Notes: a model not told the origin generated them from the sequence alone. A stretch of DNA of 64,000 bases from Albimonas sp036154955 (GCA_036154955.1 JAYZWL010000067.1:68990-132989); one strand, 5' to 3'; positions 1-8,612 are shown, numbered from the stretch's first letter. Numbers and translations are program-made.

Positions 1-1
1 C

Positions 2-1138
2 CCGGTGACGCTGGTGGGCGACGAGCCCACGGCGCCCTACCAGCGCCCGCCGCTCTCCAAGAAATACCTGCTGGGCGAGATGGCCCGGGACCGGCTGCTG
101 CTGCGTCCCGAGGCCTTCTACGCCGAGCAGAACATCGACCTGCGCACCGGCCTGACCGCCGAGGCGATCGACCGCGACGCGAAAACCGTGCGCTTCGCGG
201 GCGGCGAGACGCTGGCCTACGACAAGCTGGCGCTGACCACCGGCGCCCGCCCCCGCGCCCTGCCCGCCGCCATCGGGGGCGACCTGCCCGGCGTCTTCGC
301 GGTGCGCAACCTCGCCGACGTGGATGCGATGCAACCGGAATTCGTCGCGGGCCGGCGCCTGCTGGTGGTCGGCGGCGGCTATATCGGGCTGGAGGCGGCG
401 GCGGTGGCGGCCTCGCTGGGCCTCCAGGTCATCCTGATCGAGGCCGCGCCGCGCATTCTGGGCCGCGTCGCCTGCCCCGAGACCGCCGCCTGGTTCGTCG
501 CCCTGCACCGCGCCCGCGGCGTGGATCTGCGCGAAGGCGTGGGCCTCGCCCGGCTCGAACCCGGCCCCGACGGCCGCGTCGCCCGCGCCGTGCTGGCCGA
601 TGGCCCGGCGCTGGACGTGGATTTCGTGCTGGTGGGCATCGGGGTCGCGGCCAACGCCGAACTGGCGGAGGCGGCGGGCCTCGCGCTCTCGCCCGCCGGC
701 GGCATCGAGGTCGACGCCGCCTGCCGCACCGCCGATCCCGCGATCTTCGCCGCCGGCGACTGCGCCTCCCTGCCCTGGCGGGGCGCGCGGATCCGGCTGG
801 AATCGGTGCAGAACGCCATTGAACAGGGCGAGGCCGCCGCCGCCGCCATGCTGGGCGAGCCGGCGGACTACGCCCCGATGCCCTGGTTCTGGTCCGACCA
901 GTTCGACGTGAAGCTGCAGATCGCCGGGCTCGCCCGGGACTGGGACCGCATCGTCACCCGCCCCGGCGCGCGGGACGGCACGGTCTCGCACTGGTATTTC
1001 CGCGGAACGGAGCTGATCGCGGTGGACGCGATGAACGACCCGCGCGCCTACATGACCGGCAAGCGCTGGCTGGAGGCGGGCCGCAGCCCAGACGCCGACG
1101 CGCTGGCCGACCCGGCGGCGGATCTCAAGACCCTCTGA
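2..1138 (+). CDS. FAD-dependent NAD(P)H:ferredoxin/rubredoxin-type reductase (5' truncated by the window edge)
   Basis: This is the C-terminal ~379 residues of a pyridine-nucleotide-disulfide-oxidoreductase-fold flavoprotein. The frame is open to the left edge and enters at the end of the first Rossmann strand (PVTLVGDEP, then YQRPPLSKKYLLG, typical of the ThcD/RedB/PutA-reductase-like class). The dinucleotide-binding glycine signature for NAD(P)H is visible (VVGGGYIGLEAAA, about residue 125), followed by the second FAD motif (IFAAGDCA) and a C-terminal Reductase_C domain (WFWSDQFDVKLQIAGL). Such enzymes pass electrons from NAD(P)H to a 2Fe-2S ferredoxin or rubredoxin feeding a P450 or dioxygenase; the partner is not in the window. 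About 25-30 N-terminal residues carrying the first GxGxxG are missing because the window starts here, not because the gene is broken. An internal GTG at base 5 is not the real start. Confidence 0.85.
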   Translation, partial: PVTLVGDEPTAPYQRPPLSKKYLLGEMARDRLLLRPEAFYAEQNIDLRTGLTAEAIDRDAKTVRFAGGETLAYDKLALTTGARPRALPAAIGGDLPGVFAVRNLADVDAMQPEFVAGRRLLVVGGGYIGLEAAAVAASLGLQVILIEAAPRILGRVACPETAAWFVALHRARGVDLREGVGLARLEPGPDGRVARAVLADGPALDVDFVLVGIGVAANAELAEAAGLALSPAGGIEVDAACRTADPAIFAAGDCASLPWRGARIRLESVQNAIEQGEAAAAAMLGEPADYAPMPWFWSDQFDVKLQIAGLARDWDRIVTRPGARDGTVSHWYFRGTELIAVDAMNDPRAYMTGKRWLEAGRSPDADALADPAADLKTL

Positions 1139-1230
1139 GCCCACCCTCCCCCGCGGTTCCCGCCGCGGGCCGCAGGGTTCATGCGCGCGGCCGCGGCTCA
1201 CGGCCCTATCGCCAGCCGCGCCGGCGCGCA

Positions 1231-1236
1231 TTATAT
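1231..1236 (+). promoter_or_regulatory. Candidate -10 element upstream of ispG
   Basis: TTATAT stands out in an otherwise nearly pure GC stretch 70 bases before the ispG start. A very similar ATTATATGCG string lies at 34780, ahead of a small membrane peptide. No convincing -35 hexamer lies 16-18 bases upstream, so this is only a suggestion. Confidence 0.25.
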
Positions 1237-1305
1237 GCGGGCGCGAGAGCAGGACCGACACCCGGCCCGCCGGCCGGCCCGAACGGACGCCCGAAGGAAC
1301 GCCGC

Positions 1306-2448
1306 ATGAGCATCCGCCCCTGGCGAGACATCGCCCGTCGCCCCTCCCGCAAGATCAAGGTCGGCAAGGTCGAGGTCGGCGGCGACGCGCCGATCTCCGT
1401 CCAGACCATGACCAACACGCTGACCCATGACGTGCGCGCCACCATCGCCCAGGTCCGCGCCTGCGCCGAGGCGGGGGCCGACATCGTGCGCGTCTCCTGC
1501 CCGGACGAGGAGTCGACCAGGGCGCTCAAGACCATCGTCGCCGCCTCCCCGGTCCCGATCGTCGCGGACATCCATTTCCACTACAAGCGCGCGCTGGAGG
1601 CCGCGGAGGCCGGCGCCGCCTGCCTGCGCATCAACCCGGGCAACATCGGCTCCGACGCCAAGGTGCGCGAGGTGGTGCAGGCCGCCAAGGACCACGGCTG
1701 CTCGATCCGCATCGGGGTCAACGCCGGCTCCCTCGAACGCGACCTGCTCGAGAAATACGGCGAGCCCTGCCCCGAGGCGATGGTGGACTCCGGCCTCCGC
1801 CATATCCGCCTGCTGGAGGACAACGACTTCCAGGAATACAAGATCAGCCTCAAGGCGTCCGACGTGTTCCTGACCTCCGCCGCCTACATGGCGATGGCCG
1901 ACGCCACCGACGCGCCGCTGCATCTGGGCGTGACCGAGGCGGGGGGGCGCGTGTCCGGCTCCATCAAGTCGGCGATCGGGCTCGGCCAGCTTCTGTGGAT
2001 GGGCATCGGCGACACGCTGCGCGTCAGCCTTTCGGCCGATCCGGTCGAGGAGGTGAAGGTCGGCTACGAGATCCTCAAGTCCCTGAACCTGCGCCACAAG
2101 GGCGTGACCATCATCTCCTGCCCCTCCTGCGCGCGCCAGGGCTTCGACGTCATCAAGACCGTGGCGACGCTGGAGGAGCGGCTGGCCCATGTCGCCACGC
2201 CGATGACGCTGTCGATCATCGGTTGCGTGGTGAACGGGCCGGGCGAGGCGCGGGAGACGGATATCGGCTTCACCGGCGGCGGCGCGGGCTCGGGCATGGT
2301 CTATCTGTCGGGCGTCGCGGATCACAAGATCGGCAACGGCGCGATGATCGACCATATCGTCGACCTCGTCGAACAGAAGGCCGAGGCGCTGGAGGCGGAG
2401 CGCGCCGCCGCCGAAGCCGCGGAGGCCGCCGCGACGGCGGCCGAGTGA
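1306..2448 (+). CDS. ispG: 4-hydroxy-3-methylbut-2-enyl-diphosphate synthase (flavodoxin/ferredoxin type)
   Basis: IspG (GcpE) is the penultimate enzyme of the non-mevalonate (MEP) isoprenoid pathway. It reductively converts MEcPP to HMBPP with a [4Fe-4S] cluster in the cytosol. The protein is 380 residues, the usual bacterial length. It begins with the N-terminal TIM barrel (RRPSRKIKVGKVEVGGDAPISVQ is split here: RRPSRKIKVGKV then GGDAPISVQTMTNT). The cluster ligands are visible as C272 and C275 (CPSC) and C307 in GCVVNGPGE, with the conserved glutamate at 314; this matches the E. coli spacing. The C-terminal ~25 residues are an Ala/Glu-rich tail typical of alphaproteobacterial homologues. 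A DUF1499 gene follows 43 bases later on the same strand. Start ATG is preceded by an AAGGAA-like site. Confidence 0.97.
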   Translation: MSIRPWRDIARRPSRKIKVGKVEVGGDAPISVQTMTNTLTHDVRATIAQVRACAEAGADIVRVSCPDEESTRALKTIVAASPVPIVADIHFHYKRALEAAEAGAACLRINPGNIGSDAKVREVVQAAKDHGCSIRIGVNAGSLERDLLEKYGEPCPEAMVDSGLRHIRLLEDNDFQEYKISLKASDVFLTSAAYMAMADATDAPLHLGVTEAGGRVSGSIKSAIGLGQLLWMGIGDTLRVSLSADPVEEVKVGYEILKSLNLRHKGVTIISCPSCARQGFDVIKTVATLEERLAHVATPMTLSIIGCVVNGPGEARETDIGFTGGGAGSGMVYLSGVADHKIGNGAMIDHIVDLVEQKAEALEAERAAAEAAEAAATAAE

Positions 2449-2491
2449 CTGTCGGGCGCGTGAGGCGCGGACGGAGCGGGAGAACCGGGCG

Positions 2492-2986
2492 ATGTGGCTG
2501 AAAATCCTGCTGGGGCTGGTCGCGGTCGTCCTGCTCGCGACCCTCGGCGCGGCCATCGCCATCCGCCTCGCCCCGCTCGACGCCGAGAGCTATGCCGGAG
2601 ACCCGCTGGCCCTCGCGCGCACCGGTTCCAACGCCGCCCTCGTCGCGCCGACCGAGGCGTTGCAGCCCGGCGCCGGCCCCGTGGATATCGAATCCCCGGT
2701 CTACGCCGCCGCCCCGGCCGAGCTGATGCTGGCCTTCGACGCCATGGCGCTGGCCCAGCCCCGCACCGAACGCGCGCTGGGCGACCCGGCCGACGGTCAG
2801 GTCACCTATGTCCAGCGCTCCGCCCTGCTGGGCTTTCCGGACTACGTCACCGTCCGCGCCCTGCCCGCGCCCGACGGGTCGACGCTGGCCATGGCCTCCC
2901 GCTCCCGCTACGGGTCCTACGACTGGGGCGTGAACCTGAAGCGTCTGTCAGCCTGGCTTGAGGCTCTGAAGCCGCTGGAGCAGTGA
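2492..2986 (+). CDS. DUF1499 domain protein, membrane-anchored
   Basis: This 164-residue protein has one N-terminal hydrophobic segment (about residues 2-24, LLGLVAVVLLATLGAAIAIR) followed by a soluble domain with DUF1499 features: AYAAAPAEL-like spacing, VTYVQRSALLGFPDYVTV in the middle, and the C-terminal RSRYGSYDWGVNLKRLSAWL. In the family this is a periplasm- or membrane-facing domain of unknown biochemical role. It follows ispG by 43 bases and may be cotranscribed. Its last 39 bases overlap, tail to tail, the end of the minus-strand gene at 2948-3313, so both C-termini are encoded by the same DNA on opposite strands. Function is not known. Confidence 0.85.
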   Translation: MWLKILLGLVAVVLLATLGAAIAIRLAPLDAESYAGDPLALARTGSNAALVAPTEALQPGAGPVDIESPVYAAAPAELMLAFDAMALAQPRTERALGDPADGQVTYVQRSALLGFPDYVTVRALPAPDGSTLAMASRSRYGSYDWGVNLKRLSAWLEALKPLEQ

Positions 2987-3313
2987 GGCGCCGACCCCCG
3001 GGTCGCAGCCGTCCTGCAGCTTTCGCCAGGCGGGGTTGTTCAGGGACATCCCGCAGCGGGCGGTGTATTCGCTCGACCCGACCCGGATGCAGGCGGTGCC
3101 GCCCATAGGCGTCCGCTCGCCCCCCTTGTTCACGCAGAAGCAGTCCGGATAGGCGAAGCCGGGCTTCGCGGGCGGTGGCGTGAACACCGGGTCGCCGGCG
3201 AGCTTCGGCGAGATCGGGCCGGCCCAGGCCGCCCCGGCCAGCCCCATCAGGGCGCAGCCGGCGAGCGCGACGAGGGGCCGGACGGCCCGGACGGGGCGGC
3301 GCGAACGGATCAT
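2948..3313 (-). CDS. Small secreted cysteine-containing conserved hypothetical protein
   Basis: This 121-residue product starts at the ATG complementary to 3311-3313. The longer frame upstream adds 19 residues of no apparent quality, whereas this start gives a clean signal peptide: basic MIRSRRPVRAVR, a hydrophobic core, and a cleavage site after AWA (residue 31). The mature ~90 residues carry five cysteines (C58, C60, C75, C87, C103) arranged as PDCFC, GGTAC, ARC and DGC, around a glycine/threonine loop. I recognise the DCFC...TAC pattern as common in small periplasmic proteins of Rhodobacterales, but I know no function. The 3' end overlaps the DUF1499 gene convergently by 39 bases. The odd number of cysteines suggests one free thiol or a partner. 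Confidence 0.65.
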   Translation of the reverse strand: MIRSRRPVRAVRPLVALAGCALMGLAGAAWAGPISPKLAGDPVFTPPPAKPGFAYPDCFCVNKGGERTPMGGTACIRVGSSEYTARCGMSLNNPAWRKLQDGCDPGVGASLLQRLQSLKPG

Positions 3314-3411
3314 CGCGCAAGCCTGCGCCCCGTCCGCGGCGAATCCAAGCGAAATCCAACGCAGCGTCACCCGCCCCCCGCGCCGCCTTGACCCCCCGCC
3401 CGCCTCACGCG

Positions 3412-4473
3412 ATGACAGGCGCCATGATCGCCCGCGACGCCCTCGACCAGATCCTCGCCCGTTTCGAGTTCCTCGAAGCCTCCCTCGCCGAGGGACGCGG
3501 CGACGTGGCCGCCCTGTCGCGCGACTACGCCGAACTGCGTCCCGTCGCCGAGCAGGCCCGCGCCTGGCTGACCCTGCAGCGCGACCTGGCCGAGGCCCGC
3601 GCCCTGCGCGCCGACCCCGAAATGCGCGATCTCGCCGAAGAAGAGCTCTCGCGCCTCGAAGCCGCCCTGCCCGAGGCCGAGGCCGCCATGCGCCGCGCCC
3701 TCCTGCCCCGCGACGCGGCCGACGCCCGCCCCGCGATCCTCGAGATCCGGGCCGGGACCGGGGGCGAGGAGGCGGCGCTTTTCGCCGCCGACCTGCTGCG
3801 CATGTATGCCCGCCACGCCGAACGCGCCGGCTGGAAGCTGGAGGTGCTGGACGAAACCGCCACCGAGCTCGGAGGGATCAAGGAGGTCGTGGCAGCGGTC
3901 CGGGGCGAAGGCGTCTTCGCCCGGCTCAAGCGCGAAAGCGGCGTGCATCGGGTGCAGCGGGTGCCGGCGACCGAGTCCGGCGGCCGCATCCACACCTCCG
4001 CCGCCACCGTCGCCGTGCTGCCGGAGGCGGAGGCTGTGGACGTCGATATCGACCCCGCCGACATCCGCATCGACACCATGCGCGCCTCGGGCGCCGGCGG
4101 GCAGCACGTCAACACCACGGACTCGGCGGTGCGCATCACCCATATCCCCACCGGGATCGTCGTCACCTCCTCCGAGAAATCCCAGCACCAGAACCGCGCC
4201 CGGGCGATGGAGGTGCTGCGCGCCCGGCTCTTCGACCTCAAGCGCCAGGCCGCCGACGCCGCCCGCGCCGCCGACCGCAAGGGCCAGGTCGGCTCCGGCG
4301 ACCGCTCGGAGCGCATCCGCACCTACAACTTCCCGCAAGGCCGCGTCACCGACCACCGCATCAACCTCACCCTCTACCGGCTGTCGGAGGTGATGGAGGG
4401 CGACCTGGACGAGATCCTCTCCGCCCTCGCCGAAGCCGACGAGGCCGCGCGGCTGGCGGAGCTGGACGCATGA
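3412..4473 (+). CDS. prfA: Peptide chain release factor 1
   Basis: RF1 reads UAA and UAG stop codons and triggers peptidyl-tRNA hydrolysis on the ribosome. The 353-residue product has the N-terminal helical domain, the PCRF domain (AGTGGEEAALFAADLLRMY), the anticodon-mimic tripeptide PAT in RVPATESGGRIHTS (PxT marks RF1 rather than RF2), and the catalytic GGQ at about residues 229-231 (GAGGQHVNTTDSAVR), followed by RNYNFPQ-like RTYNFPQGRVTDHR. ATG 3412 is preferred over the frame-extending ATG at 3388, which would sit in a Pro-rich shadow; ATG 3424 is also possible. The stop overlaps the start of prmC (ATGA), so the enzyme that methylates this GGQ glutamine is made by coupled translation. Confidence 0.96.
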   Translation: MTGAMIARDALDQILARFEFLEASLAEGRGDVAALSRDYAELRPVAEQARAWLTLQRDLAEARALRADPEMRDLAEEELSRLEAALPEAEAAMRRALLPRDAADARPAILEIRAGTGGEEAALFAADLLRMYARHAERAGWKLEVLDETATELGGIKEVVAAVRGEGVFARLKRESGVHRVQRVPATESGGRIHTSAATVAVLPEAEAVDVDIDPADIRIDTMRASGAGGQHVNTTDSAVRITHIPTGIVVTSSEKSQHQNRARAMEVLRARLFDLKRQAADAARAADRKGQVGSGDRSERIRTYNFPQGRVTDHRINLTLYRLSEVMEGDLDEILSALAEADEAARLAELDA

Positions 4474-5324
4474 CCTCGCGCGTCGACCTGCTGGCGGAGG
4501 GGACCGCGACGCTGACCGCGGCGGGGGTGGAGGGCGCGGCCCGCGACGCCCGCCTGCTCTTGCGCTGGGCCGCGGGGCTGGAGGCGGCCGCCTTCTCCGC
4601 CCGGCTCACCGACCCGGCCCCGGCCGACGAGGCCGCCCGCTTCGCCACCGCGCTCGCCCTGCGCGCCGCCCGCCGCCCCGTCTCCCAGATCGTGGGGGGG
4701 CGGGAGTTCTGGGGCCGGCGCTTCGCCGTCTCCGCCGACGTGCTCGACCCGCGGCCCGAGACCGAAACCCTGATCGCCGCCGCGCTCGACGGAGGGCGAC
4801 CGGAGGCGGTGCTCGATCTCGGCCTCGGTTCCGGCTGCATCCTGGTGACGCTGCTCGCCGAATGGCCCGCGGCGACCGGCATGGGGGTGGAGCGCAGCGC
4901 CGCCGCCCTCGCCCTCGCCCGCGCCAACGCCGCCGCGCACGGCGTCGCGGACCGCGCGCAACTGGTGGAGGGCGACTGGTTCGCGCCGGTCCGCGGCCGC
5001 TTCGACCTCGTGGTCTCCAACCCGCCCTATATCCCGGAGGCGGAGGTGGAGCGCCTCTCCCCCGAAGTGCGCGAATGGGAGCCGCTGGGCGCGCTGACCG
5101 CCGGACCGGACGGGCTGGAGGCCTATCGCGCGCTCGCCGACGGTCTCGACCGCGCGCTCGCTCCCGGCGGACGCGCGATTTTCGAGATCGGCGCCGGCCA
5201 GGAAACCGGCGTCGCCGCCATCTTCGCCCGCGCCGGCTTCGCCCTGCACGCCGCGCATACCGACCTTGACGGCCGGCCCCGCGCGCTCGAATTCCGCCGC
5301 GAAGCGCCCGCGACCCGCGGATAA
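4470..5324 (+). CDS. prmC: Peptide chain release factor N5-glutamine methyltransferase
   Basis: PrmC (HemK) methylates the glutamine of the GGQ motif in RF1 and RF2 using S-adenosylmethionine, raising termination efficiency. The product is 284 residues. It has the N-terminal helical substrate domain, the PVSQIVGGREFWGR lead-in, SAM-binding motif I (VLDLGLGSGCI), and the catalytic NPPY at residues 184-187 (VVSNPPYIPEAE). The open frame continues far upstream over prfA, but the ATG at 4470 overlaps the prfA stop by four bases, the classic prfA-prmC arrangement, and gives the expected family length. Nothing is missing. Confidence 0.96.
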   Translation: MTSRVDLLAEGTATLTAAGVEGAARDARLLLRWAAGLEAAAFSARLTDPAPADEAARFATALALRAARRPVSQIVGGREFWGRRFAVSADVLDPRPETETLIAAALDGGRPEAVLDLGLGSGCILVTLLAEWPAATGMGVERSAAALALARANAAAHGVADRAQLVEGDWFAPVRGRFDLVVSNPPYIPEAEVERLSPEVREWEPLGALTAGPDGLEAYRALADGLDRALAPGGRAIFEIGAGQETGVAAIFARAGFALHAAHTDLDGRPRALEFRREAPATRG

Positions 5325-5598
5325 CCGCGATTTGGCGTCAAATACTCCCGTATCATCGCGAAACCGGGCTTGTGCTTCGCCTCGGCTTGCGTGTAGTCTC
5401 CATTTGTTCGCCGGACACGCCCCTTGCGCGGAGGGGATTTGCGCATGCGCCGGGCGTGGCGAACAGCCAATCGCATCGTAGACGCTGATCCGGGTCCGAA
5501 GGACTTCGGGTCGCCTCGGTGGCCTGGAGCCCGTGGGCATTTGCCTGCCGGCCGGGTCGGGATCGGGTCAGACCTGATCGGGCAGAGAACCGGACGTG
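5325..5598. other. Intergenic region prmC to DUF4167 gene
   Basis: This 274-base gap holds no credible gene. It includes a less GC-rich patch (about 5325-5410: TTGGCG, TATCAT, TTGTGC and TGTAGT strings), which is the likely promoter zone for the DUF4167 gene. None of the hexamer pairs has good spacing except TTGTGC and TGTAGT, so no precise promoter is called. Confidence 0.4.
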
Positions 5599-6285
5599 AT
5601 GAGACCTTCGCAGAAGTCGAACCGCAATCGCGGCAAGAACAACCGCCCCAAGAGCATGGGAAACGTGGTCAACCGCGTTTTCGAAAGCGCCGGACCGGAA
5701 GGCAAGGTCCGCGGGACGCCGCAGCAGATCATTGAGAAATACGAACAGCTCGCCCGGGATTCGCAGACCGCCGGCGACCGGGTGACCGCGGAGAACTTCC
5801 TGCAGCACGCGGAACACTATCTGCGCCTGCTCTCCGCCGCGCAGGCCGAACAGCAGGCCAACAGCCAGCCGCAGCAGCCGCGCGACCGGAACGATGCGCA
5901 GCAGAAGAACGACGGCGACGACGATCAGCCCTATATCGGCGGCCAGGGCGGGCGCAACAGCGGCCAGAGCGGGTCGGCGAACGGCGCCGCCAACGGGACC
6001 GCGAACGGCCATGGCGGCGGCGCGGGGTCCGGCTCGGCGCTGGAAACCATCGACTCGTCCGACGATTCCGACCCGCTCGTCGCCACGCCCGAAGCCGAGA
6101 GCCGTGGCGATGCGAAGCCCGACGCCGCCGGCGACGCCTCGGCCGAGGGCGCGCCGGCCCCGCGCGCCCGCGCCCCGCGCCGCCGCCGGCCGCGCCGCGA
6201 CAAGACGGCCGAAGGCGGCGACGCCCCGGCCGCGTCCGGCGACGCCCCTGCCCCGAGCGGCGGCGCCGACGCCGAAACCGTCTGA
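5599..6285 (+). CDS. DUF4167 domain protein
   Basis: The 228-residue product opens with a very basic, Asn-rich segment (MRPSQKSNRNRGKNNRPK) and a short conserved domain (GNVVNRVFESAGPEGKVRGT, QQIIEKYEQLARDSQ, AENFLQHAEHYLRLL), which is the alphaproteobacterial DUF4167 hallmark. After residue ~85 the sequence is low-complexity: Gln-rich, then Gly/Asn-rich (GQSGSANGAANGTANGHGGG), acidic, and finally an Ala/Arg/Pro tail (RRRRPRRD type). Composition suggests an RNA- or nucleic-acid-associated, partly disordered protein; its function is not established. ATG 5599 is preferred to the adjoining GTG at 5596. The location downstream of prfA-prmC is typical for alphaproteobacteria. A strong hairpin follows 34 bases after the stop. 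Confidence 0.85.
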   Translation: MRPSQKSNRNRGKNNRPKSMGNVVNRVFESAGPEGKVRGTPQQIIEKYEQLARDSQTAGDRVTAENFLQHAEHYLRLLSAAQAEQQANSQPQQPRDRNDAQQKNDGDDDQPYIGGQGGRNSGQSGSANGAANGTANGHGGGAGSGSALETIDSSDDSDPLVATPEAESRGDAKPDAAGDASAEGAPAPRARAPRRRRPRRDKTAEGGDAPAASGDAPAPSGGADAETV

Positions 6286-6318
6286 CCGGAACGCCCGCGG
6301 GCGTCCCAATCCAAGAAT

Positions 6319-6354
6319 TGGAAAGGCCCCGGCGCTTCCGCCGGGGCCTTTCCA
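6319..6354. terminator. Bidirectional intrinsic terminator between the DUF4167 gene and lolD
   Basis: This is a perfect 16-bp inverted repeat (TGGAAAGGCCCCGGCG / CGCCGGGGCCTTTCCA) around a CTTC loop. The AAGG/CCTT base of the stem gives a short U-tract on either strand. It sits between two convergent genes (stop at 6285 on + and at 6485 on -), so it can serve both. Confidence 0.85.
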
Positions 6355-6484
6355 TTCGGGGGAGCGCTCGGGCCCGCCACCGGGTTCTCTCGCTGACCGC
6401 GGCAAACGGCGCGCCCCGGGCTCGACCCGGGGCCTCGCGACGCGGATCGCTTCCGGAACAGGGCCTTCGGAGCGGACCGCGCCG

Positions 6485-7171
6485 CTACCCCTCGACCACC
6501 TGCCCCGCGTCGAGCCTCAGCACCCGGTCCATCCGCGCCGCGAGGTCGAGATTGTGGGTCGCGATCAGCGCCCCCAACCCCTCGTCCCGGGCCAGCGCCG
6601 CCAGCATCTCGTAGACCATCGACGACGCGGCCGGGTCCAGGTTGCCCGTCGGCTCATCAGCCAGAAGCAGCCGCGGCCGGTTGGCCAGCGCCCGGCAGAT
6701 CGCGACCCGCTGCTGCTCGCCCCCCGACAGCTCCGCCGGGCGATGATGACCCCGCGCCGCCAGACCCACCCGGTCCAGCAGATCCGCCGCCCGCGCCTCC
6801 GCCGCCCGCGCGGACAGGCCCGCGGCCCGCATCGGCAGCGCCACGTTCTCCACCGCCGAGAATTCCTTGAGCAGGTGATGAAACTGGTAGACGAAGCCCA
6901 CGTCCCGCCGCCGGATCGCCGTGCGTCGGGCGTCCGACAACGCCTCCGCCGCCTCGCCCGCGATGCGCACCGATCCCGCGTCCGGCCGGTCCAGCAGCCC
7001 CGCGAGATGCAGCAGCGTCGACTTGCCCGAGCCCGAGGGCGCCACCAGCGCCACCACCTCGCCCGGCCGCACCGCCAGCGAGGCGCCGGTCAGCACCCGC
7101 ACCTCTCCGGGCTCGCCGGCCCCGTAGACCCGCTCGACCCCCACCAGCTCCAGCGCCGCGACCTCACTCAT
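6485..7171 (-). CDS. lolD: Lipoprotein-releasing ABC transporter, ATP-binding protein
   Basis: LolD powers release of outer-membrane lipoproteins from the inner membrane to the carrier LolA. The 228-residue ATPase has Walker A GxSGSGKST (about 44-52, Lys50), the Q-loop region (VYQFHHLLKEFSAVEN; the FHHL..F context is typical of LolD/MacB types), the signature LSGGEQQRVAI (148-158) and Walker B LLLADEPTGNLD (about 168-179). It starts inside the last codons of lolC (8-base overlap), so the two are translationally coupled. It is followed by the strong convergent terminator at 6319-6354. Confidence 0.93.
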   Translation of the reverse strand: MSEVAALELVGVERVYGAGEPGEVRVLTGASLAVRPGEVVALVAPSGSGKSTLLHLAGLLDRPDAGSVRIAGEAAEALSDARRTAIRRRDVGFVYQFHHLLKEFSAVENVALPMRAAGLSARAAEARAADLLDRVGLAARGHHRPAELSGGEQQRVAICRALANRPRLLLADEPTGNLDPAASSMVYEMLAALARDEGLGALIATHNLDLAARMDRVLRLDAGQVVEG

Positions 7172-8513
7172 AACGCAGCGCCTCCACCGGATCGAGCCGC
7201 GCCGCCCGGCGCGCCGGGAACAGCGTGATCCCGTAGCTCAGCGCCAGCGCCAGCCCGGCCGAGGCGGCCACGTCCTGCCAGCGCAGCTCCGCCGGGAACT
7301 TGGTCAGCATCCGGATCTCCGGGTTCCAGATCCCGCCTCCGGCGAGGAAGTTCACCACGTCGAAGATCGGGTCGATATAAATGACGAAGAGGATGCCCAG
7401 CCCCACCCCGATGGCGGTGCCCAGCGTCCCGATCCCCGCCCCGCACAGGAAGAAGATGCGCAGGATCGCCCCCTGGGTCAGCCCCATGGTGCGCAGGATC
7501 CCGATATCGCGCCCCTTGTTCTTCACCAGCATCACCAGGCCGGAGATGATGTTGAGCGCGGCGATCACCACCACCAGACTGAGGATCATGAACATCACCG
7601 CCCGCTCCACATCCAGCGCAGACAGGAACGCGCCGTTGGCGTCCTTCCAGGTCCACAGCACCCGGTTCGGCCCCGCCGCCGCGATCAGCGCCCGGTCCGC
7701 ATCCGTCGGGCGGGCGCGGGAGCCGAGCAGGTCGGGATGCGCCATCAGCGCCTCCACCTGATCGGCGGCGTCGCCCTTGTTGAAGAAGTCCTGCGCCGCC
7801 TCGAAGGTCATGTAGACGCGGGAGCGGTCGACGTCCGCCCGCCCGACCTTGAACACGTAGACCAGATCGAAGGTCTTGACCTTGGGCGCCATGCCGAAGG
7901 GGGTGGCCTGTCCGCCGGGCAGGATCATGGTGATCTTGTCGCCGACATAGGCGTTCAGCTCGCGCGCGATCCCCTCGCCCAGCGCGATGCCGCGGGGAAG
8001 GTCGGCGAGCGAGCCCTCCGACTCCTCGGGATGCGCCACATAGGGCAGATCCTCCAGGTTCTCGACCCGCATCCCCCGCACCACCGCGCCGGAATTGGCC
8101 GACCCGCGGGAGACGAGCACCTGCGCCTCGATCATCGGGGCGGCGCGGATCACCCCCGGCACGGCGGCGATGCGCTTGGCGAGCGCGTCGTAGTCGGCGA
8201 TCTCCGCCACCCGGCGCCCGTCGGCCTGAACCACGGGGATCGGGTAGATGCGGGCATGGCCCTCCGCGCCCAGGATGCGGTCGGTGAACTCGGCCCGGAA
8301 GCCGACCATCACCGCCATCACCACGATCAGCGTGCCGACGGCGAGCGCGATGCCCACCAGCGCGTACCACACGATGACCGAGATCCCGCCCTCGCGCCGC
8401 TTGGCGCGCATGTAGCGCCAGGCGATCAGCCATTCATGAGGCGCGAAGGGGACCGAGCCGCCCCGTCCTCTCCCGTACCGGTCCCGCTCCGTGCCGTTCG
8501 CGGCGCCGCTCAT
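7164..8513 (-). CDS. lolC: Lipoprotein-releasing ABC transporter, permease protein (LolC/LolE family)
   Basis: This 449-residue permease has the FtsX/MacB-like topology of LolC/LolE. There is one membrane helix near the N-terminus (VIVWYALVGIALAVGTLIVVMAVM after the conserved FEWLIAWRYMRAKRREG-like entry, here PHEWLIAWRYMRA), a large periplasmic domain (about residues 70-270), and three C-terminal helices, the first starting VMFMILSLVVVIAALNIISG. One permease gene with one ATPase suggests a LolC2D2 homodimeric (LolF-type) complex, as is usual outside gammaproteobacteria. The start is supported by AAGGACGAG about six bases ahead of the ATG. It lies downstream of proS, the arrangement common in Rhodobacterales. 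Confidence 0.92.
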   Translation of the reverse strand: MSGAANGTERDRYGRGRGGSVPFAPHEWLIAWRYMRAKRREGGISVIVWYALVGIALAVGTLIVVMAVMVGFRAEFTDRILGAEGHARIYPIPVVQADGRRVAEIADYDALAKRIAAVPGVIRAAPMIEAQVLVSRGSANSGAVVRGMRVENLEDLPYVAHPEESEGSLADLPRGIALGEGIARELNAYVGDKITMILPGGQATPFGMAPKVKTFDLVYVFKVGRADVDRSRVYMTFEAAQDFFNKGDAADQVEALMAHPDLLGSRARPTDADRALIAAAGPNRVLWTWKDANGAFLSALDVERAVMFMILSLVVVIAALNIISGLVMLVKNKGRDIGILRTMGLTQGAILRIFFLCGAGIGTLGTAIGVGLGILFVIYIDPIFDVVNFLAGGGIWNPEIRMLTKFPAELRWQDVAASAGLALALSYGITLFPARRAARLDPVEALRYE

Positions 8514-8578
8514 GGCTCGTCCTTCCCTGTGGGAGATGCGTGGCCCCCGCCCTGACCGCGCAAGGCGGCGAAATCCGG

Positions 8579-8612
8579 GCGCCCGCCGGGCGAAGCCCGG
8601 GCCGCCGGGCGC
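8579..8612 (-). terminator. Weak hairpin between proS and lolC
   Basis: Nested arms GCGCCCG...CGGGCGC and CCGGGC-GAA-GCCCGG form a bulged stem in the 150-base gap after proS. Only three U residues follow on the minus strand, so it may attenuate rather than end transcription, or may simply reflect high GC. Confidence 0.3.

Noticed and set aside
3180..4469. Upstream extension of the prmC frame over prfA
   Set aside because: Arg/Pro-rich shadow; the ATGA overlap with prfA and family length fix the start at 4470.
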